This document shows, piece after piece, positions 25,496-33,071 of a DNA stretch of 39,411 bases. Source of the DNA: Formosa algae. Its GTDB lineage: Bacteria > Bacteroidota > Bacteroidia > Flavobacteriales > Flavobacteriaceae. The stretch spans positions 1 to 39,411 of the forward strand of contig NZ_LMAK01000021.1 in assembly GCF_001439665.1 (NCBI RefSeq), written 5' to 3'. Numbering within the stretch: the first letter of the stretch is position 1; each line of letters starts with the position of its first letter. The notes beneath the pieces are model-generated. The model saw only the letters and a list, made by a program, of their open reading frames with translations. It was not told where the DNA came from and did not search any database. The position numbers were made by a program, and so were the translations under genes.

Positions 25496-26341
25496 TTATT
25501 TTTTTGTACTTAAACCGTCAGCCGTAACCAAATGTAAATCGCGTTGAGGAAACGGAATTGAAACCTGATGTTCTCTAAATAGTTTTTCAATCTTAAAACG
25601 CACATCGCTTTTTGGACCTTCACCTAAAAAACTATCTCTAAGTGTAAACACTAAACGAAATACCAATGCACTATCTCCAAAATCCATAAACAGCACACGA
25701 GCTGCTGGTGTGGTTAAAATATCGGGATGTCCTACAACAGCTTGTAATAATAATTTTTCAACTAAATCAATATCACTACCATAAGCTACGCCTACAGTTA
25801 CACTATCTTTAGTTTCTTTTCCGTTCTGTGTCCAATTATACAAACTACTTGTTAGGAACACATGATTAGGTATAATAATAACGCGGTTATTTAAAGTTAC
25901 CGCACGGGTTGTTCTTAATTTAATTTCTTCTACGCGTCCTATTTTATTATCAACTTCTATTACATCTCCAACATGTACAGATTGATCTACTATAATAAAT
26001 ACACCCGAAATAATATCCTGAATTAACGTTTGCAGTGCTAAGCCGACACCTATTAACAAGGCCGCAGAAGCCGCAAAAACTGCAGTAACATTTATTCCTA
26101 TAGAATGAAATGTAATTAATAATATAATAAGGTACACCACCCAACTGGCGTAAGAAAACAACATTTCGAACTTAATCTTATCATCTAAAGGAAGCTTTCT
26201 AGTAACAAGTCTACTTAATAACTTAAGTAATCTAGAGGTGACAAAAACCACTAAAACAATAACAAGAATAGCCTTGACAGATACCGAAATATCTTGCCCT
26301 AAATGAAAGGTAAAGTTTAAAACATCCTGAATTTGTTTCAT
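25496..26341 (-). CDS. Small-conductance mechanosensitive channel (MscS family)
   Basis: This 281-residue membrane protein has three hydrophobic segments (about 20-42, 62-82, 88-112). The pore helix is ALLIGVGLALQTLIQDIISG, rich in Gly and Ala. The beta domain with GDVIEVDNKIGRVEEIKLRTTRAVTLNNRVIIIPN follows, then the alpha/beta C-terminal domain. The size equals E. coli MscS. It releases solutes during hypo-osmotic shock. It begins 3 bases after the ABC permease gene ends and is 38 bases before the response regulator gene, so it is part of the same operon. Confidence 0.92.
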   Translation of the reverse strand: MKQIQDVLNFTFHLGQDISVSVKAILVIVLVVFVTSRLLKLLSRLVTRKLPLDDKIKFEMLFSYASWVVYLIILLITFHSIGINVTAVFAASAALLIGVGLALQTLIQDIISGVFIIVDQSVHVGDVIEVDNKIGRVEEIKLRTTRAVTLNNRVIIIPNHVFLTSSLYNWTQNGKETKDSVTVGVAYGSDIDLVEKLLLQAVVGHPDILTTPAARVLFMDFGDSALVFRLVFTLRDSFLGEGPKSDVRFKIEKLFREHQVSIPFPQRDLHLVTADGLSTKK

Positions 26342-26344
26342 GGT

Positions 26345-27652
26345 TTAATATTTAATCCACTTAATTAACTCTTTATACGTTGGTTTTTTACCATACATTA
26401 AAATACCCACTCGGTATATTTTTGCTGCAAACCAAACCGTCAATAAAAACGATCCTACTAAAAGTAATAAAGATAAAAGTTGTTGCCAAATAGGAACACC
26501 AAAAGGTATGCGCATTAACATAACTACTGGAGAGGTTAATGGAATAAATGAAAATATTGTTGATACTGTGCCGTGCGGATCTTCAATAACAGTAAAAAAC
26601 CCAATATACACCGATAAAATTAAAGGCATTAAAATAGGAAACACAAACTGTTGGGTGTCCGTCTCATTATCTACAGCTGCTCCAATAGCAGCGTACATAG
26701 AGCTGTATAGTAAATATCCTGCTATAAAAAACAGTACAAATGCTATAATTAAATTGGTTAACGGTAAATGATAGAAGCCTGTTAAAATGGTAGTAACCTG
26801 CCCATTTAATTGCTGATCTAAAATAGATTGCTGAATGACTTGTTGTTGTGGCGTCTGGCTCATATCGATACCAAAAACAAACCCGACTAGAGCTGTTAAT
26901 AATCCGCCTAAAATAATCCAAATAATAATTTGTGTAATCCCTGCTAACGAGGTTCCTATTATTTTACCTAACATGAGTTGCATAGGTTTTACTGAAGAAA
27001 TAATAACTTCTATAACACGACTTGTTTTCTCTTCAATAACACTACGCATTATCATGTTTCCATAAATAATAATGAACATAAACAGCAAATATCCTGCAGC
27101 GCCTCCAAAAGCTAATTTTATGATACTCTCTACTTTTGATGTTTTCTCTCCTGAAAAGTTCTCTTGCACTATACTTACTTCAATCTTAGCAGATTCTATC
27201 TTATCTAAATCTACACCAACTTGTTGTAATTTTATATCTGTGAGTGATTTTTCGACCTTGTTTTCTAAGCTTGTTACTACAGATAAAGAGGGCGAATCTT
27301 CAGAATAAAATTTCACATGATTTTCTAGATAATTTACATCTAGGCTTTTTTCTATATGTAATAAACCATAATCTTCTTGAGCTTTAACCAAAACCTTTGC
27401 CGCTTCTAAATCTATATTTTTTAAATAGATATATTTAGTGGTCTCTGAATCTTTAAATGTGTCTTTAATTAATCCAGATTCGTCTAAAACAGCAATCGTT
27501 CTAACTTTATTACTACTTATTTGCGACAAATACGCTACAGTTGCAATAAGTGCAATAAGCACAACAGGACTAATAATAGTCATGACGATAAAGGCCTTAT
27601 TTTTAACTTTCGTTAAATACTCTCTTTTTATTATGAGTGGTAAATGATTCAT
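26345..27652 (-). CDS. ABC-2 permease, NatB-like
   Basis: This 435-residue permease of the Na+/drug exporter type has a first hydrophobic helix near 20-45. A large extracytoplasmic domain of about 130 residues follows (around 50-175). Five more membrane segments include FIIIYGNMIMRSVIEEKTSRVIEVIISS, a family phrase in which a cytoplasmic basic loop follows the second helix. The stop and start of adjacent genes are separated by 2 to 3 bases, and the ATPase gene lies directly upstream. NatAB exports Na+ in Bacillus subtilis; Na+ as substrate here is an inference from family similarity only. Confidence 0.87.
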   Translation of the reverse strand: MNHLPLIIKREYLTKVKNKAFIVMTIISPVVLIALIATVAYLSQISSNKVRTIAVLDESGLIKDTFKDSETTKYIYLKNIDLEAAKVLVKAQEDYGLLHIEKSLDVNYLENHVKFYSEDSPSLSVVTSLENKVEKSLTDIKLQQVGVDLDKIESAKIEVSIVQENFSGEKTSKVESIIKLAFGGAAGYLLFMFIIIYGNMIMRSVIEEKTSRVIEVIISSVKPMQLMLGKIIGTSLAGITQIIIWIILGGLLTALVGFVFGIDMSQTPQQQVIQQSILDQQLNGQVTTILTGFYHLPLTNLIIAFVLFFIAGYLLYSSMYAAIGAAVDNETDTQQFVFPILMPLILSVYIGFFTVIEDPHGTVSTIFSFIPLTSPVVMLMRIPFGVPIWQQLLSLLLLVGSFLLTVWFAAKIYRVGILMYGKKPTYKELIKWIKY

Positions 27653-27654
27653 GC

Positions 27655-28584
27655 TTAACTGTTGTTCTGAATGGCTTTAATAAAAATATCGTTGGTACTT
27701 GGTAACAATTCTACAAAATGAGACACTTGCCCTTTAGTGGTTAAATACTGTAACAAATCGTTTGAATTATCTTGATCACCAATTTTCACATTCAGTTTTA
27801 GTTGCTCGTCTATCGTTTTAAACTGTGCCGGAGAAACTTCAAATTTCTGAGTTAATTCTTGATGTAAAGCAGGAATATTATCTGTTTTTATACCAATTTC
27901 GTACGCGTTAGTTTTAAACTTACGTTTCACTTCTGTAAGTTTACCATCTAATATTTTATTAGATTTATGAATTAATGCAATGTGATCGCAAAGCTCTTCT
28001 ACCGATTCCATACGGTGTGTTGAAAAAATTACAGTGGCTCCATTATCCCTTAAACGCAAGATTTCATCTTTAATTAAATTAGCATTAATAGGATCGAAAC
28101 CAGAAAAAGGCTCATCGAAAATTAACAGTTTAGGTTCGTGTAAAACGGTGACCACAAACTGAATCTTTTGTGCCATACCTTTAGAGAGTTCCTGTATTTT
28201 TTTATTCCACCAATCTCCAATATCTAAACGATCAAACCAATATAGCAGTCGTTTTTTAGCTTCAGCTTTGCTTAACCCTTTTAATTGTGCCAAGTATAAA
28301 GCTTGTTCTCCAACTTTCATGGATTTATATAAACCACGTTCTTCTGGTAAATATCCAATATCTTGAATGTGATGATTTTTTAGAGGCTCTCCATCTAAAA
28401 TAACATGTCCAGAATCTGGCATGGTAATTTGATTAATGATACGAATTAAGGTTGTTTTACCAGCACCATTCGGACCTAACAGACCAAAAATACTTCCTTT
28501 AGGAACTTCTATAGATACTTGGTTAAGCGCTGTAAAATCTCCAAATTTTTTAGAAATAGTATGCGCCTCTAATATGTTATGCAT
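27655..28584 (-). CDS. ABC transporter ATPase, NatA-like
   Basis: This 309-residue ATPase has Walker A GPNGAGKT at residues 37-44 and signature LSKGMAQK. Walker B is LLIFDEP followed by FSGFDP, and the switch His is in FSTHRM. A C-terminal extension of about 80 residues follows. It starts with ATG at 28584 and leads a likely operon with the NatB-like permease (2-base gap), MscS and the response regulator. The -7 candidate TACATTTA upstream has one mismatch to consensus, so the operon promoter is uncertain. Confidence 0.9.
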   Translation of the reverse strand: MHNILEAHTISKKFGDFTALNQVSIEVPKGSIFGLLGPNGAGKTTLIRIINQITMPDSGHVILDGEPLKNHHIQDIGYLPEERGLYKSMKVGEQALYLAQLKGLSKAEAKKRLLYWFDRLDIGDWWNKKIQELSKGMAQKIQFVVTVLHEPKLLIFDEPFSGFDPINANLIKDEILRLRDNGATVIFSTHRMESVEELCDHIALIHKSNKILDGKLTEVKRKFKTNAYEIGIKTDNIPALHQELTQKFEVSPAQFKTIDEQLKLNVKIGDQDNSNDLLQYLTTKGQVSHFVELLPSTNDIFIKAIQNNS

Positions 28585-28682
28585 TCGTGAATTTAGTTGA
28601 TTGAGGGTGTAAATATATTAAATGTAAGACAAGATGCTCTATAATAATATGCTAAAAAGAAGATATTACTAAAAACACAAAA

Positions 28683-28709
28683 CCCACCCTTAAAAAAACT
28701 AAGGATGGG
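28683..28709. promoter_or_regulatory. Hairpin of unclear role upstream of the short frame
   Basis: CCCACCCTTA (28683-28692) and TAAGGATGGG (28700-28709) pair with one mismatch on the plus strand, or a G-U pair on the minus strand. On the minus strand it is followed by a T-rich tract and could be a second terminator for dnaJ. On the plus strand it is a stem 12 bases upstream of a start codon. Confidence 0.45.
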
Positions 28710-28721
28710 AAAAAAATTGCT

Positions 28722-28829
28722 ATGAAAAAGAAAAACTTACTAAGTTCAATTAGTAATGTCTCAAATATAAGACTTTATATTAAAAATACCGTAATTTTTT
28801 TGGATAAATTTTACGATAATCCTAAATAA
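28722..28829 (+). pseudogene. Short 35-codon frame, possible remnant of an exported-protein gene
   Basis: ATG at 28722 is followed by Lys-Lys-Lys-Asn-Leu-Leu-Ser-Ser-Ile-Ser and 25 further codons up to TAA at 28827-28829. The first residues are like the start of a signal peptide, but the rest has no hydrophobic core and no known family. The stretch ends exactly where the dnaJ terminator begins. It could be a decayed gene start, a leader peptide or a chance frame. I report it because it is preceded by a hairpin and the clear leader-like ATTGCT just before the ATG. Confidence 0.25.
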
Positions 28830-28860
28830 AAAACATCCGCTTGAATAAAGCGGATGTTTT
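28830..28860. terminator. dnaJ terminator
   Basis: A perfect 13-base-pair stem AAAACATCCGCTT (28830-28842) with AAGCGGATGTTTT (28848-28860) has a 5-base loop. On the minus strand a T-rich run follows, fitting the end of dnaJ. Confidence 0.85.
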
Positions 28861-28883
28861 ACAACTTATTTTTATGTTATTTA

Positions 28884-30011
28884 TTAAGAAAACATATCTT
28901 TTACTTTCTCAAAAAACGACTTATCAGAACTCTCTGGCTTTGGTGAAAAATGTTCGTCTTCACGCATAGATTCAAAAAATTCTTTTTGTTGTTTATTTAA
29001 TGTTTTAGGTGTCCATACATTAACGTGTACTAATAAATCTCCTTTAGCATATCCGTTAATATTAGGAATTCCTTTACCGCGTAAACGTAAAATCTTTCCA
29101 GATTGCGTTCCCGCTTCTATTTTAATACGGACTTTTCCAGTTACCGTTTCAATTTCTTTAGAAGTTCCTAATACAGCATCTGGCACACTAACATATAAAT
29201 CGAAATGAAGATTATCGCCTTCTCGTTGTAAACAGCTATGTGTTTCCTCTTCAATAGCAACTAATAAATCTCCAGAAACTCCAAGAGCGCCTGGGGCTTC
29301 GTTACCCTTTCCTGTAACTTTAAGTTGCATACCATCTACAACACCTGCAGGAATTTTAATAGAAACAGTTTCTTCTTTAACGATTAAACCTTGAGCATCT
29401 GCATCGTTAGGTTTTTTATCGATAATTTGTCCAGAGCCACCACAAGTAGTACAAGGCGCAGCTGTTTGCATACGACCTAATATAGTATTGGCAATACGAG
29501 TAACTTGTCCTGTTCCCTGACATGTAGAACATGTTTTATAAGTGGTTCCTTGTGCTTGTACTTTACGTCTTACTTTTACTTTTTTCTCTACACCGTTAGC
29601 AATTTCTTCCAAGGTTAATTTTACACGAATTCTAAGGTTACTACCTTTTACACGACGTTGACCGCCACCGCCGCCAAATCCTGAGAATCCGCCGCCGCCG
29701 CCAAAACCGCCGCCAAAAATATCACCAAATTGGCTAAAGATATCGTCCATATTCATATGGCCGCCTCCATAGTTACCACCACCTCCATTCTCGAAGGCTT
29801 GGTGACCAAATTGGTCATAACGTGCTTTTTTATCTTGGTTGCTTAAAATTTCGTAAGCTTCTGCAGCTTCCTTAAATTTTGTTTCAGCTTCTTTGTTATC
29901 TGGATTTTTATCTGGGTGGAATTCAATGGCCTTCTTCCTGTACGCCTTTTTAATTTCAGCTCCAGTAGCATTTTTATCAACTCCTAAAATTTCGTAATAA
30001 TCTCTCTTCAT
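28884..30011 (-). CDS. dnaJ: Chaperone DnaJ with only two zinc-finger repeats
   Basis: This 375-residue co-chaperone stimulates DnaK. The J domain begins [11 protein letters not shown] and has HPD at residues 32-34. A long glycine-rich linker runs about residues 76-119, with several Gly-Gly-Phe units. Only two CxxCxGxG repeats are visible, at Cys161/164 (CSTCQGTG) and Cys187/190 (CTTCGGSG). The positions where the first and fourth repeats belong read VRRKVQAQG and [10 protein letters not shown]. The retained pair corresponds to zinc centre II of E. coli DnaJ. C-terminal substrate-binding domains follow ([18 protein letters not shown]). I start at the ATG at 30011 (MKRDYYE); a GTG at 30023 would add four residues. 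It is downstream of grpE by about 59 bases. Confidence 0.95.
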   Translation of the reverse strand: MKRDYYEILGVDKNATGAEIKKAYRKKAIEFHPDKNPDNKEAETKFKEAAEAYEILSNQDKKARYDQFGHQAFENGGGGNYGGGHMNMDDIFSQFGDIFGGGFGGGGGFSGFGGGGGQRRVKGSNLRIRVKLTLEEIANGVEKKVKVRRKVQAQGTTYKTCSTCQGTGQVTRIANTILGRMQTAAPCTTCGGSGQIIDKKPNDADAQGLIVKEETVSIKIPAGVVDGMQLKVTGKGNEAPGALGVSGDLLVAIEEETHSCLQREGDNLHFDLYVSVPDAVLGTSKEIETVTGKVRIKIEAGTQSGKILRLRGKGIPNINGYAKGDLLVHVNVWTPKTLNKQQKEFFESMREDEHFSPKPESSDKSFFEKVKDMFS

Positions 30012-30070
30012 GGTGTGTGTCACTTTCGACCGTTAATATTTTTTACACTATAGTATAATGTGAATGTGTG

Positions 30071-30607
30071 TTATTGTCCGATTACAACTTTAGGAAAACG
30101 AATAACTTTTTCTCCTAATTTGTATCCTTTTTCAATAACATCTATAATTTTTCCTTTCATATCTGGTGTTGGTGAAGGAATTTGAGTAATAGCTTCATGA
30201 TAATCTGCATTAAACGTATCGCCTGCAGCAACCTCAACTATTTCTAAACCTTTAGATTGTAATAAATTTTTAAGTTTATTACTTATTAATTCTACACCTT
30301 TTAAAAGATCTTTTTCTTTAGTTTTAGAGATTTCGCTATACGCACGATCAAAATCATCTAACACTGGCAGCAATGCTACCATGACATCTTGATTGGCAGT
30401 CTTAAATAAATCGATACGCTCTTTTGACGTTCTTTTTTTATAATTTTCAAACTCAGCAAACAATCTTAAAAACTTATCCTTCTCTTCTTTCAATTTAACC
30501 TGTAATTCTTCTTCTACAGATACTTCTTGATTTTCAACAACTTGTTCTTCAACTTGTGCTTCTATATTTTCGACTTCAACGTCTTTTTGATTCTCTTCTT
30601 TACTCAT
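30071..30607 (-). CDS. grpE: Nucleotide exchange factor GrpE
   Basis: This 178-residue GrpE releases ADP from DnaK. An acidic, disordered N terminus (residues 1-30, many Glu) precedes a long coiled coil (about 32-75, with KFLRLFAEFENYKKRTSKER). The four-helix bundle has LLPVLDDFDRAY, and the beta wing at 118-178 holds GLEIVEV, FNADYHEAI and the final VIRFPKVVIG. I chose the ATG at 30607. An in-frame ATG at 30658 lies upstream of the predicted transcription start (about 30637), so it cannot be used. It leads the grpE-dnaJ operon, which has a consensus promoter just upstream. DnaK itself is not encoded in this window. Confidence 0.96.
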   Translation of the reverse strand: MSKEENQKDVEVENIEAQVEEQVVENQEVSVEEELQVKLKEEKDKFLRLFAEFENYKKRTSKERIDLFKTANQDVMVALLPVLDDFDRAYSEISKTKEKDLLKGVELISNKLKNLLQSKGLEIVEVAAGDTFNADYHEAITQIPSPTPDMKGKIIDVIEKGYKLGEKVIRFPKVVIGQ

Positions 30608-30643
30608 GTCTTCTAATTTAAAATAAACACTACCCATTAAAGG

Positions 30644-30676
30644 CAAAAGTACTGCCATCTTTCAAAATTTGTCAAA
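30644..30676 (-). promoter_or_regulatory. Consensus promoter for grpE-dnaJ
   Basis: On the minus strand TTTG (plus 30673-30676) is followed after 21 bases by TACTTTTG (plus 30644-30651). Both elements match the Bacteroidota primary sigma consensus exactly. Transcription should start near 30637, 30 bases before the grpE ATG. No CIRCE-type inverted repeat is seen. Confidence 0.7.
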
Positions 30677-30725
30677 ATGTCACAAATAAAAGTCAGCTTT
30701 TATTCTATTGCCCTAGAATTTTAAT

Positions 30726-30733
30726 TATTTTTG
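30726..30733 (+). promoter_or_regulatory. -7 box for the YceI lipoprotein gene
   Basis: TATTTTTG is an exact -7 match 27 bases before the ATG. The nearest TTG (30708-30710) is only 15 bases away, so the -33 element is weak. Confidence 0.4.
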
Positions 30734-30760
30734 AATACAAAACATAAAAAAACAAATATC

Positions 30761-31429
30761 ATGAAAAATAGAATTTTAACATTGATGATTGCTTTATCTC
30801 TTGGTGCTACTGTTACGTCTTGTAAAGACAAGGCTAAAGAAGCAGAAGCTACTACTGCAGAACCTGTTGCTGAAACAGTTGCAACTGCAGATACTTATAA
30901 GGTAGATGTAGATAGTTCTACTATTGAATGGAAAGGTGCTAAACCAACCGGAGAACATTTTGGTACTATTAGTATAACTTCTGGAGAACTTAGCGCAGAA
31001 GGAAATACTATTGAAAGTGGGAAGTTTACAATAGACATGAAAAGTATTGTAGCATTAGATCTTGAAGGTGACAAAAAACAAAATTTAGAAGCACATTTAA
31101 AAGGAACAGTTGAAGGTAAAGAAGGTGACTTTTTTAATATTAACGAATTCCCAACTGCGACTTTTGAAGTAACAGGTTTAACCACAAATGATGCAAACAA
31201 AACAATGCTTTCAGGAAATTTAACTTTAAAAGGCATTAAGAAAAATGTATCGTTTCCTGTAACTGTATCTACTACCGAAAATACACTTAGTTTAGTAAGT
31301 GAAACATTTGCTATAGATAGAACACAATGGGGTGTAAATTTTGGTTCTAAGTCTGTATTTGATAATCTTGGAGATAAGTTTATTGATGACGATATTATTT
31401 TAACTGTAAAGTTGAAAGCAACAAAATAG
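30761..31429 (+). CDS. YceI family lipoprotein
   Basis: This 222-residue protein has a lipoprotein signal peptide ending in VTSC, so Cys21 would be lipidated. Residues 22-50 form a low-complexity Ala/Glu/Thr linker. A YceI lipocalin-like barrel follows with YKVDVDSSTIEWKGAKPTGEHFG, NINEFPTATFEVTG, LTLKGIKKNVSFPV and FAIDRTQWGVNF. YceI proteins bind isoprenoid-like lipids in the periplasm, and the ligand here is unknown. I start at the ATG at 30761; a TTG 30 bases upstream is in frame but would lie inside the promoter. The gene is divergent from grpE. Confidence 0.9.
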   Translation: MKNRILTLMIALSLGATVTSCKDKAKEAEATTAEPVAETVATADTYKVDVDSSTIEWKGAKPTGEHFGTISITSGELSAEGNTIESGKFTIDMKSIVALDLEGDKKQNLEAHLKGTVEGKEGDFFNINEFPTATFEVTGLTTNDANKTMLSGNLTLKGIKKNVSFPVTVSTTENTLSLVSETFAIDRTQWGVNFGSKSVFDNLGDKFIDDDIILTVKLKATK

Positions 31430-31453
31430 GTTGCGAATTAAAACAACAATATT

Positions 31454-31485
31454 AAAAAGGCTATCTGTAAAAAGATAGTCTTTTT
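31454..31485. terminator. Terminator between the YceI and TIGR01777 genes
   Basis: A 13-base-pair stem AAAAAGGCTATCT (31454-31466) with AGATAGTCTTTTT (31473-31485), with one G-T pair, has a 6-base loop and a T-run. It directly abuts the stop codon of the convergent oxidoreductase gene at 31486. Confidence 0.82.
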
Positions 31486-32394
31486 TTATGTTAGTAATTC
31501 TGCTAAAGCTGGTTGAAGATTCGGGTATTTAAATTCGAAACCTTGATCGACTAATTTTTTACTACTTACGCGCTGACTAGCATACATTAATTCGTGCATT
31601 TCGCCTAGTACTAATTTAACAGCAAACTTAGGAATTCCAGGTAAGAACATAGGTTTATCGACTGTTTTAGCGATAGATTTCATTAATTCTGTTTGAGTTA
31701 CTGGATTTGGAGCTACAGCATTAAAAATACCTTCTCCGCAATATTTTAATAAGAATACAAAAACACGTGCTACATCGTCAATATGAATCCACGATTGCCA
31801 TTGTTCTCCATTCCCAAATACAGCACCTAAACCTAAATCTATAGGTTTTCTGAATTCTGGCAATACGCCACCTTTACTAGAAAGCACTAGTCCGATACGA
31901 ACCTTAGCGACTTTAACATTAAGTCCGAAAAACGTATCAACTTCTGCTTCCCAAGCCTTAACAACATCTCCTAAAAATGATGGATCTATTTGTGTATCTT
32001 TCTCGTTATAATATTTCGTTAAGGAATCTGGATATACACTAATTCCGCTAGCAGAGATAATTTGAGTTACCGTATGGTTAGGCAACGATTTTAAACCGTG
32101 ATGCAATAAGCGGGCAGACAACACACGGCTGTCTATAATATCTTTTTTATTAGAAGCCGTCCAACGTTTAGACACGGTTGAACCTGCAAGATGAATAATT
32201 ATACGAACATCCTTAAAACAGTCTGTATCGATTTCATTAGTTTCAGGGTTCCAGTAATAACCTTTGTAGTTTTTTTTACTTACAATTTTCTCTTTCCGGG
32301 TTGTTAAATATTTTATACTAACATCCTTATCGAGACAAAGCTCAACAATTTTAGTACCCAAAAGTCCGGTTGCGCCAGTAATTAAAACCCCCAT
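31486..32394 (-). CDS. TIGR01777 family NAD(P)-dependent epimerase-like oxidoreductase
   Basis: This 302-residue Rossmann protein of the short-chain dehydrogenase superfamily has a nucleotide loop GATGLLG at residues 7-13. The family-specific segment IIHLAGSTVSKRWTASNK is followed by SRVLSARLL. Later motifs are SASGISVY and VRIGLVLSSKGGVLPEF, then the C-terminal DUF1731 domain (LPGIPKFAVKLVLGEM, SSKKLVDQGFEFKYP). The family, which includes E. coli YfcH, has no settled substrate. I start at the ATG at 32394. An in-frame ATG at 32412 overlaps the -7 box TATTTTTG, so it cannot be the start of translation if that promoter is used. Confidence 0.92.
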   Translation of the reverse strand: MGVLITGATGLLGTKIVELCLDKDVSIKYLTTRKEKIVSKKNYKGYYWNPETNEIDTDCFKDVRIIIHLAGSTVSKRWTASNKKDIIDSRVLSARLLHHGLKSLPNHTVTQIISASGISVYPDSLTKYYNEKDTQIDPSFLGDVVKAWEAEVDTFFGLNVKVAKVRIGLVLSSKGGVLPEFRKPIDLGLGAVFGNGEQWQSWIHIDDVARVFVFLLKYCGEGIFNAVAPNPVTQTELMKSIAKTVDKPMFLPGIPKFAVKLVLGEMHELMYASQRVSSKKLVDQGFEFKYPNLQPALAELLT

Positions 32395-32409
32395 CTCTTT
32401 ATTTTTACA

Positions 32410-32439
32410 CAAAAATACAAATACATATATTCCTACAAG
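32410..32439 (-). promoter_or_regulatory. Promoter for the TIGR01777 gene
   Basis: On the minus strand CTTG (plus 32436-32439) is followed after 18 bases by TATTTTTG (plus 32410-32417). The -7 match is exact and lies 15 bases upstream of the ATG. The spacing is one base below the consensus range. Confidence 0.5.
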
Positions 32440-32489
32440 TCTAATTAAGTAAGGTTTAACACTAAAAGATAAAACCTGACAATTTGTAT

Positions 32490-33059
32490 TTAACTGATTT
32501 CTAGCTGAAATTTTTGCAATAACCCTTCTAAATCGGTGCTAGAAAACTTAGCGCCTTTCATTTTATTTTGTTCCGGATCAATATTAAAGTTATAGGCTTT
32601 TAAAAAATTAGTGCCTTGTAAATTTGAATTTATAAACACCGCGTCTTGTAAATTACTATCGTCAAAATCTGCGTACATTAAATCGCAATCTATATAACTT
32701 GCTTGTTGTAACTCGCAGTTAACAAACAGCGTTTGTTTTAATTTTAAGGTGTCAAAAATTGACATCTGTAAGTTACAATTTGTAAAATTCATGCGCATTA
32801 AAAAAGCACTCATCTCTTTAAAGTTCACACCTAATAATTTACATCCCATAAAACTAACATCATTAAAAGATGTTTTTCTAATAGTCGTATTACTTAGATT
32901 ACAATCTATAAACTCGCAATCTGTAAACACAAAACCAGAAAAATTGCAATTAGACAGATTACATTGTTCGAACGAGCATCCATCATAATCGCCTATAGGC
33001 AACGGGGTTTTAGTATAATCTTCATTTTTAAACAACAGATCTTCAACATTTGTAGACAT
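32490..33059 (-). CDS. Pentapeptide repeat protein
   Basis: This 189-residue protein is built of pentapeptide repeats, A(D/N)LxX-like, giving a right-handed beta-helix. Repeats run from about residue 25 to 165. Examples are CSFEQCNLSNCNFSGFVF, CEFIDCNLSNT and CDLMYADFDDSNLQDAVFI. Many repeats carry Cys in the outward or inward position (CNL, CEF, CKL). The family includes Qnr, McbG and DNA mimics that bind gyrase, but Qnr proteins are longer (about 215 residues) and have extra loops, so I do not infer resistance. It is 12 bases after mnmD and in the same direction, so they are co-transcribed. Confidence 0.85.
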   Translation of the reverse strand: MSTNVEDLLFKNEDYTKTPLPIGDYDGCSFEQCNLSNCNFSGFVFTDCEFIDCNLSNTTIRKTSFNDVSFMGCKLLGVNFKEMSAFLMRMNFTNCNLQMSIFDTLKLKQTLFVNCELQQASYIDCDLMYADFDDSNLQDAVFINSNLQGTNFLKAYNFNIDPEQNKMKGAKFSSTDLEGLLQKFQLEIS

Positions 33060-33071
33060 AACCTTTATAAT

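Larger units (their letters stand above)
28585..28883. other. Intergenic region with two hairpins and a short reading frame
   Basis: This gap between the NatA-like gene and dnaJ, both read leftward, holds a hairpin at 28683-28709, a 35-codon plus-strand frame at 28722-28829 and the dnaJ terminator at 28830-28860. The remainder is AT-rich with no recognised feature. Confidence 0.6.

Noticed and set aside
30895-31236. 113-residue minus-strand frame inside the YceI gene
   Set aside because: The YceI frame has a signal peptide, lipobox and full domain; the reverse frame has none.
32490-33059. Qnr-type quinolone resistance gene
   Set aside because: Too short and without the Qnr loop pattern; only the general pentapeptide repeat is shared.
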